Origin: Prostheceraeus crozeri
Taxonomy: Eukaryota > Platyhelminthes > Polycladida > Euryleptidae
Direction: 5' to 3'
DNA length: 64,000 nt
Assembly (NCBI GenBank): GCA_907163375.1
Contig: CAJQUW010009323.1
Coordinates: 930,001 to 994,000, forward strand
Shown: piece by piece, positions 59,398-64,000 of the stretch
Layout of the letters: the number at the start of each line of letters is the position of its first letter
Position numbering within the stretch: the stretch's first letter is position 1
Notes under the pieces: generated by a model
The model's input: only the letters and a program-made list of their open reading frames with translations
Databases searched by the model: none
What the model was told of the DNA's origin: nothing
Made by a program: the position numbers and the translations under genes

Positions 59398-59426
59398 CTG
59401 AGGACGGGTGAAGGTATCATCCGAAA
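59398..59426 (+). other. Hammerhead-core-like motif
   Basis: CTGAGGA is followed by a self-complementary CGGGT and ATCCG pair and then GAAAG, the order of a hammerhead catalytic core. No convincing stem I, stem III or cleavage triplet could be placed, so it may only be the end of an old retroelement. Confidence 0.22.
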
Positions 59427-61146
59427 GCTTGCCAAAATAAACTATAGAAGGAGAACAAGTATTTTGAAGACACTTATATCACTTCAAATAAGTACGGCAA
59501 ATCACTAAGGAGATATCTCAACTAAATAAATGGAAAGTACAATCGTGGATCTACTGCCTTTGTAAATGCCGCTCTGTCATCAGGCAGAAAACAATCGCAT
59601 TGAAGTTACATATAGTTCCTGTAAAAAAAGTACCTATCGTTCGATTTTAATTATCTCACTTCGGTAATCAAAACCTCTTACACAAGCAAATCTACTGCGA
59701 TACAATGATACTGCTCGGTTTCCAACTGACGACGTTAATAAATCGATCGAGAAATTAATCACTTTTAAAAACATGCATTCGCAGCTCTTCGAATTCCCTG
59801 CTCATCGCTCGTTATTTACTCAAATTAGCGAATTAAAGGACTTGATTGGTAGATATTAAAAGATTTTTAGGGAGTCAGCGGAGGTAAAGGGATTTGTAAT
59901 ATAATTGCCATTAGTTCAGTGAGGATAAAACTGGTGCTCGTAGGGCATGTGTAACCAGGGAATTCTCCAAATTGTAGTGATATTCTAGGTTGTAGTATCT
60001 TACATCGAAAATGCAGGTAGACTTCGAATGAGGAAGTTACTTTTGAAATAAACGGGAAGTGGATGAAAAGGGAACGGTGAACGGGAAGGCCTCATTGCTG
60101 GACGCAAAGTAGACGGCATTCAGTGTTTCATTTCTTTAACGTGAACTGTATGGAGTCCATTGTTTCATTGCGTGAATTTCAGCTGAATTGAGTTTGCAAT
60201 TTTAATGAAAAACATGAACTGAACGCCGCTCAAAATTTTCACTATTCATTCTCTGTTTGGAATCAGAGAATGCAAGCAACACGAATAATTTTTTTATCTC
60301 ATTCATTTGTTTACTGTCATAAAATATTCCGTGAAACATACGGGCAGTATTCGATTGACAGATCAATGGGCCTGGATTTTCCAGCCCGGTCCTGGCCCGT
60401 TTTGAATACTCGCGATATATCACAGTGAAGTCATGGCTCCATTGTTGATTTCTTTCCTTTTAGACCTAGTTTATGCCTAGTAGGATTTGTGAATTTGACT
60501 TTGATTTTAGCCATGAACAAAGAATTTCGCTGAAAATGTGCTTTTGATTACATGTAGCCAATCAATGAACATACTTAACTTTAAAGTGAATTCGGTTCAA
60601 ACAATTTCAATTGGTAAAAATCAGTCGATGTCATCGATATATTTTCTGAATTAAGCGATCGACGAAATTTCGAGTATGCAGTAATCTTCTGAACTACGTG
60701 ATGTCTCTCTGCAGATGCGTGAAAATAATGAAATTCCATGATTTATGATCTGTTGCAAAGTCTGCATCATTTCTGTCTTATTACTTCAATTTGCAACATT
60801 CGTGTGACCTGCAGGATTGGACCTTCTTTAGGCTTCTCGCACTGAAAGGTTGACTTCTTAATCTTCGTTAAAATAAATCTTCGTGGAAAAATACATCATC
60901 ATTCAAATCGTGTTTCATTGCCGTTGCCCGAAATTTTTTTTAAACATTTCAAGGTCGGTCGTTTTTGGTTTTGTGCTCAATTGATGCGATTCAATTAGAA
61001 ATTGAAATCTATGAATTTTTTAGACCGACTGTCTGCATTGAATTATTCGTGCAAGAGGGTAATTACAATATAAGCAATCCCATGTCTCTCGAATGCATAT
61101 TTTACTTTGGAACTTGTACCTAGGAACTAGTTCGGTCTGCTACCAC
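59427..61146. other. Unassigned DNA
   Basis: No gene or repeat was recognised. A small self-complementary patch GGGCCTGGATTTTCCAGCCC lies at about 60368. Confidence 0.5.
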
Positions 61147-61783
61147 CACAGAATTAGATTGTTTAAGCGTGTCCCTTTGCTAGAAATGCAAACTGATTCA
61201 AAACGATGACACATGCAGGAACTTACTAAGTAGACAAAAAGAAATTTTTAATACCTTGCAGAGATAGGAAAAGTAGTCTTGCACCGCTTGCGGATTGATG
61301 TGAATTCTTTCAAAATGCTCCGATCGACTCGATTCCTTCAGATTCGAAGAATTCAGATCATTGAGCAGAAGTTTTCTCGGTAATGTTGGGCCCCCCGATC
61401 ATCATCAAAAAAAGTTAGCAGGTGCACGAAAAAGCGTTCACAAGCTTCTCTGTAGAACTTGACATCGTCTGTGTCTCTTTGCTGTGTGATCCGGTTGATA
61501 ACAGTCACTGAAACTTTGCACAATTTGGCGTGTTTGATGTTGAACTGACTGCTCATTGTTCGATTGCTATGGTATTATGTCAGCAGATTGTGCCATTTCA
61601 TTAACGTTGCATGTTCCAATGTTTCCTTTCCAGTCAAACAGAAGAAGAGATTGCCTCTCTAATTCTGTGGTTCCAATGCTTCCCTTCTAGTTAAACAGAA
61701 GAAGAGACAACCGGTCGAATTCTGTGTTTCCAATGCTTCCCTTCTAGTCAAACAGAAAAAGAGACGACCGGTCTAATTCTGTG
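61147..61783 (-). mobile_element. CACAGAATTAGA-TIR element, copy 3, with triplicated end
   Basis: Same family and orientation as copy 2. The minus strand from 61556 encodes MSSQFNIKHAKLCKVSV and QRDTDDVKFYREACERF, open for 67 codons, the longest of the three. The TIR-proximal segment AGTCAAACAGAAGAAGAGA plus TCTAATTCTGTG is repeated three times at 61630-61783, where the other copies have it once. The flanking 8-mers (GCTACCAC, GGTGCCAA) match poorly. Confidence 0.85.
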
Positions 61784-62440
61784 GGTGCCAAGGAAGAGAG
61801 ACATCCATTTATATGGTGATGAATCAATCGACTTGAGTTTCTGACGCCCCACCCTGCCAGTGTGTCATCCTTGCATGACACTATGCATTGCTTCTATCTC
61901 CTATCTGTAGAACAGATGCCATCACTCACAGATAAAACTTCAATTATTGACACAAACCACATCAAATGTTGCCTTAAGGCTTTGTCAAAGTACAAAATGA
62001 AACTCAAAGTATCGGCTAGGACTATGTGGACTAAGTGTTAGTATTCACTTAAAACAAAGAATTTTGGGACATTCATAAAGGTAGGGAGATATGAATCTAA
62101 TGCGAGAGAATATGTCATTCATTGCATCAAATAAGTGTTGGAAAATCGAGCAAAATAACTTGAGATGCAAAAGACCGAAAGCGTCTTGGTTTCCTGATTT
62201 TTTCAATATGCGCTATTTGGTTAACCACCGGACATTATTCATTGGCTCACTGATTTTCGGCACGTTGACTACCCTGTCCATTTTCTCCACACGTCTGCGT
62301 GTAGGAGACAAGTCACATTCAGTAATGTCATTCATGAACATTGCACACTAATTTTCAGAATCTTATGGTTAACTTTCACAGTCCTTCTCCCATATACTTA
62401 GAGAGTTTGGCCATCGGTCGTTACTAATATGATAATCAAA
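61784..62440. other. Unassigned DNA
   Basis: The open frame at 62091-62351 has no recognised motif. AGTCCTTCTCCCA at 62381 also occurs near 63436 beside the Penelope terminal repeat. Confidence 0.45.
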
Positions 62441-62517
62441 AAAGGAAAAGAAGTTAATTTTCTCGACCGAAAATTGTATTGTAAAATTAAAGTGCCCGCC
62501 GCTTCGTCATAGACTTA

Positions 62518-62710
62518 GGCCTCAGCCACACTGCGAGCTTTTCCAAGCGTTTCCGAGCAAAGCGTTTTGCAGCAAATATAAAGTCATCATTACAGCAGTT
62601 GTAGACTGCCACACTGCAAGCAAAGCAAACGAGAGCGATTGATAGCTTGCGGAGATACGTCTGCTCGCGTTTGCGCGGGACGCTCGTGTTTGCTTTGTGT
62701 GGCTGAGGCC
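62518..62710. mobile_element. 193-bp MITE with TTA duplication, PIF/Harbinger-like
   Basis: It starts GGCCTCAGCCACAC and ends GTGTGGCTGAGGCC, flanked by TTA on both sides (62515-62517 and 62711-62713). The partner terminal repeat of the host Penelope fossil, at 63367-63369, has a single uninterrupted TTA in the same context, giving the empty site. A 3-bp TTA duplication fits PIF/Harbinger. Internal GCGTTT and AAACGC words are iterated. Confidence 0.85.
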
Positions 62711-62904
62711 TTAGTCATGAGCAATAGCAATGAATTTACAATAACATGGTGTTGAGAGCAGGGCTGAGGCGCTGAATTTCACTCCCCTCGACTCGGCGGC
62801 GAAGACTGTCATTCATTAAATTGCTATGAAAAATTTCCAGGTAATGTCATTAATTGACACTTGATTATGAAGAGCAAGATGTTGAAATACTGCGGAATTA
62901 GCTC

Positions 62905-63320
62905 TCAAGCAATGTTCTCTAAGGCGAGTGCATATTTATCTCTTTGATTCCCCCACATACTTTTCATCGCAAATATTGCAGGTGACAGGTAAACAATATT
63001 CTTCCCCTGACAAGATATCGGACTTTTGGAGACGCATGATTGACAGAATTGGCAATTAGAGACATCACAGCCATTAACTGTTTGCGGCCGGCGCACAATA
63101 GACTTCATAGATTTCGAAGTGAAGACCAGCTTCAAATCATCCGACAAACCAGTGCGGCGAACAAGGGGCACTAACAAAGGGCAAACAAAAGAACTTCTTA
63201 TTATTAGTCGACTCTTGATTTCGGACCATTTAGAAAAACTTCATCACAAATAGATTTGATGAAGAAAATAGGATAACCATTACCCATGAATTTCCTTTCA
63301 ATAAGCTGGGTACCACTAGT
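62905..63320 (-). pseudogene. Penelope-like protein fossil: Cys-rich linker and GIY-YIG start
   Basis: The minus strand shows GNGYPIFFI further upstream, then LVRRTGLSDDLKLVFTSKS, a Cys cluster NCQFCQSC and SCQGKNIVYL. This order (end of reverse transcriptase, Cys-rich linker, start of GIY-YIG) is characteristic of Penelope-like elements. The protein is incomplete. Confidence 0.75.
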
Positions 63321-63433
63321 AGTCTGACAACCATGTTATTGTAAATTCATTTCTATTGCTCATGACTAAGTCTATGACGAAACGTCGGGCATTTTAATTT
63401 TATAATACAATTTCGGTCGAGAAAATTAACTTC

Positions 63434-64000
63434 TAGTCCTTCTCCCAGGTTAGTGATCTATTCTAGGGAACCGGAGATTCATCGAATCATCAATAGAAGT
63501 TATTTCGTTGCTGGCGGAGCGATATTTTTGAAAGGTGCTATGATAGCTGTGGTGTTTCATGTATGTTTCGCGGCGGAATTCAAATCTCAAAATGTCTAAG
63601 CAGCTCCTTAATTGATAAAGGGAATCCGCCAAGAAAGTCTGGCTGTGGATGAATTTGGTGACTAGTCCACGGGCTTTTGAACTAGGGAAATTTGCTGATA
63701 TTCACTGATAAACACTCCACTATGATACTTCGTTTTACGTTGGAATCACGATGCTATAGGATGGATTTGCATTCAAAAACGAATGAACTTCGAAGCATTT
63801 CGGCTTCTTGATGAATAATTGAGAAAAGCATTCTGAATTAAGAAAGTTTTTCCACAAAATGAAGGAAATTTTGCCATCAACTCTGAATAGTGGCCTGAAA
63901 AAGAAACTCCTCATCGCAGCAGTGAGTCAGTTGCGGTAGTGAAATGTGATTGGTAAGCAAAGCAATGCTATACGAAGATGCCTAGGATAGCACTTATTAT
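63434..64000. other. Unassigned DNA
   Basis: Nothing was recognised from the Penelope terminal repeat to the window end. Confidence 0.5.

Larger units (their letters stand above)
62448..63433 (-). mobile_element. Penelope-like element fossil with inverted terminal repeats
   Basis: Terminal repeats in inverted orientation lie at 62448-62752 (interrupted by a MITE) and 63331-63433. Shared words include GTTAATTTTCTCGACCG and ATGAATTTACAATAACATGG. Between them the minus strand encodes pieces of a Penelope reverse-transcriptase/GIY-YIG protein. Penelope-like elements are known to have terminal repeats in direct or inverted arrangement. The copy is short, so most of the coding part is gone; it is broken. 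Confidence 0.75.

Noticed and set aside
63361-63395. Hammerhead ribozyme in the Penelope terminal repeat
   Set aside because: TATGACGAAACGTCGGG resembles the GAAAC side, but the upstream CTCATGA is offset by extra bases and no stem I could be paired.

Overview
This is animal nuclear DNA: AT-rich, with one split protein-coding gene and many transposable elements. The gene is a metazoan-type RSK kinase with canonical GT-AG splicing. The repeats (hAT, mariner and Tc1-type DNA transposons, LINE and Penelope-type fragments, several tRNA-derived SINEs) fit an invertebrate. The frequent words TACATGTA and TAGGCCTA hint at a marine deuterostome or mollusc, but the species cannot be named from this sequence.

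Layout. 0-5 kb: a 64-bp minisatellite, then an apparently complete hAT transposon (856-5049) with perfect 8-bp target duplications, 15-bp terminal repeats and an uninterrupted 704-codon transposase. 5-12 kb: SINEs around a long palindrome with 1-kb arms (9407-11483) and an AT-only loop; each arm carries the same TATA box and 70-codon open frame. 12-22 kb: small foldback elements, a 2.3-kb non-autonomous hAT (16877-19199), a Tc1 transposase remnant and a second, older palindrome (21345-22430). 22.5-27.4 kb: the last two exons of a p90 ribosomal S6 kinase (RSK) gene, covering the hydrophobic motif, the whole C-terminal kinase domain and a C-terminal tail ending in a PDZ ligand. Their 3.7-kb intron holds a LINE fragment and a hAT element with a SINE in it. 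The exons for the N-terminal kinase domain were not found. 27-45 kb: foldback elements, a hAT with a decayed BED finger, a 1.3-kb 30-bp minisatellite and long unassigned DNA. 44.5-64 kb: a further hAT-like element, an internally deleted mariner, two LINE fragments, three copies of a TIR element with 8-bp duplications and a conserved short frame of unknown family, tRNA-derived SINEs, a decayed hammerhead-ribozyme fold, and two Penelope-type fossils. One Penelope terminal repeat contains a small TTA-duplicating MITE whose empty site survives in the partner repeat.

Only the RSK exons are confidently a host gene. The hAT transposase is the only other long intact reading frame. Coordinates of transposons with target duplications are exact; those of SINEs, LINE fragments and foldbacks are read by eye and may be off by some tens of bases.
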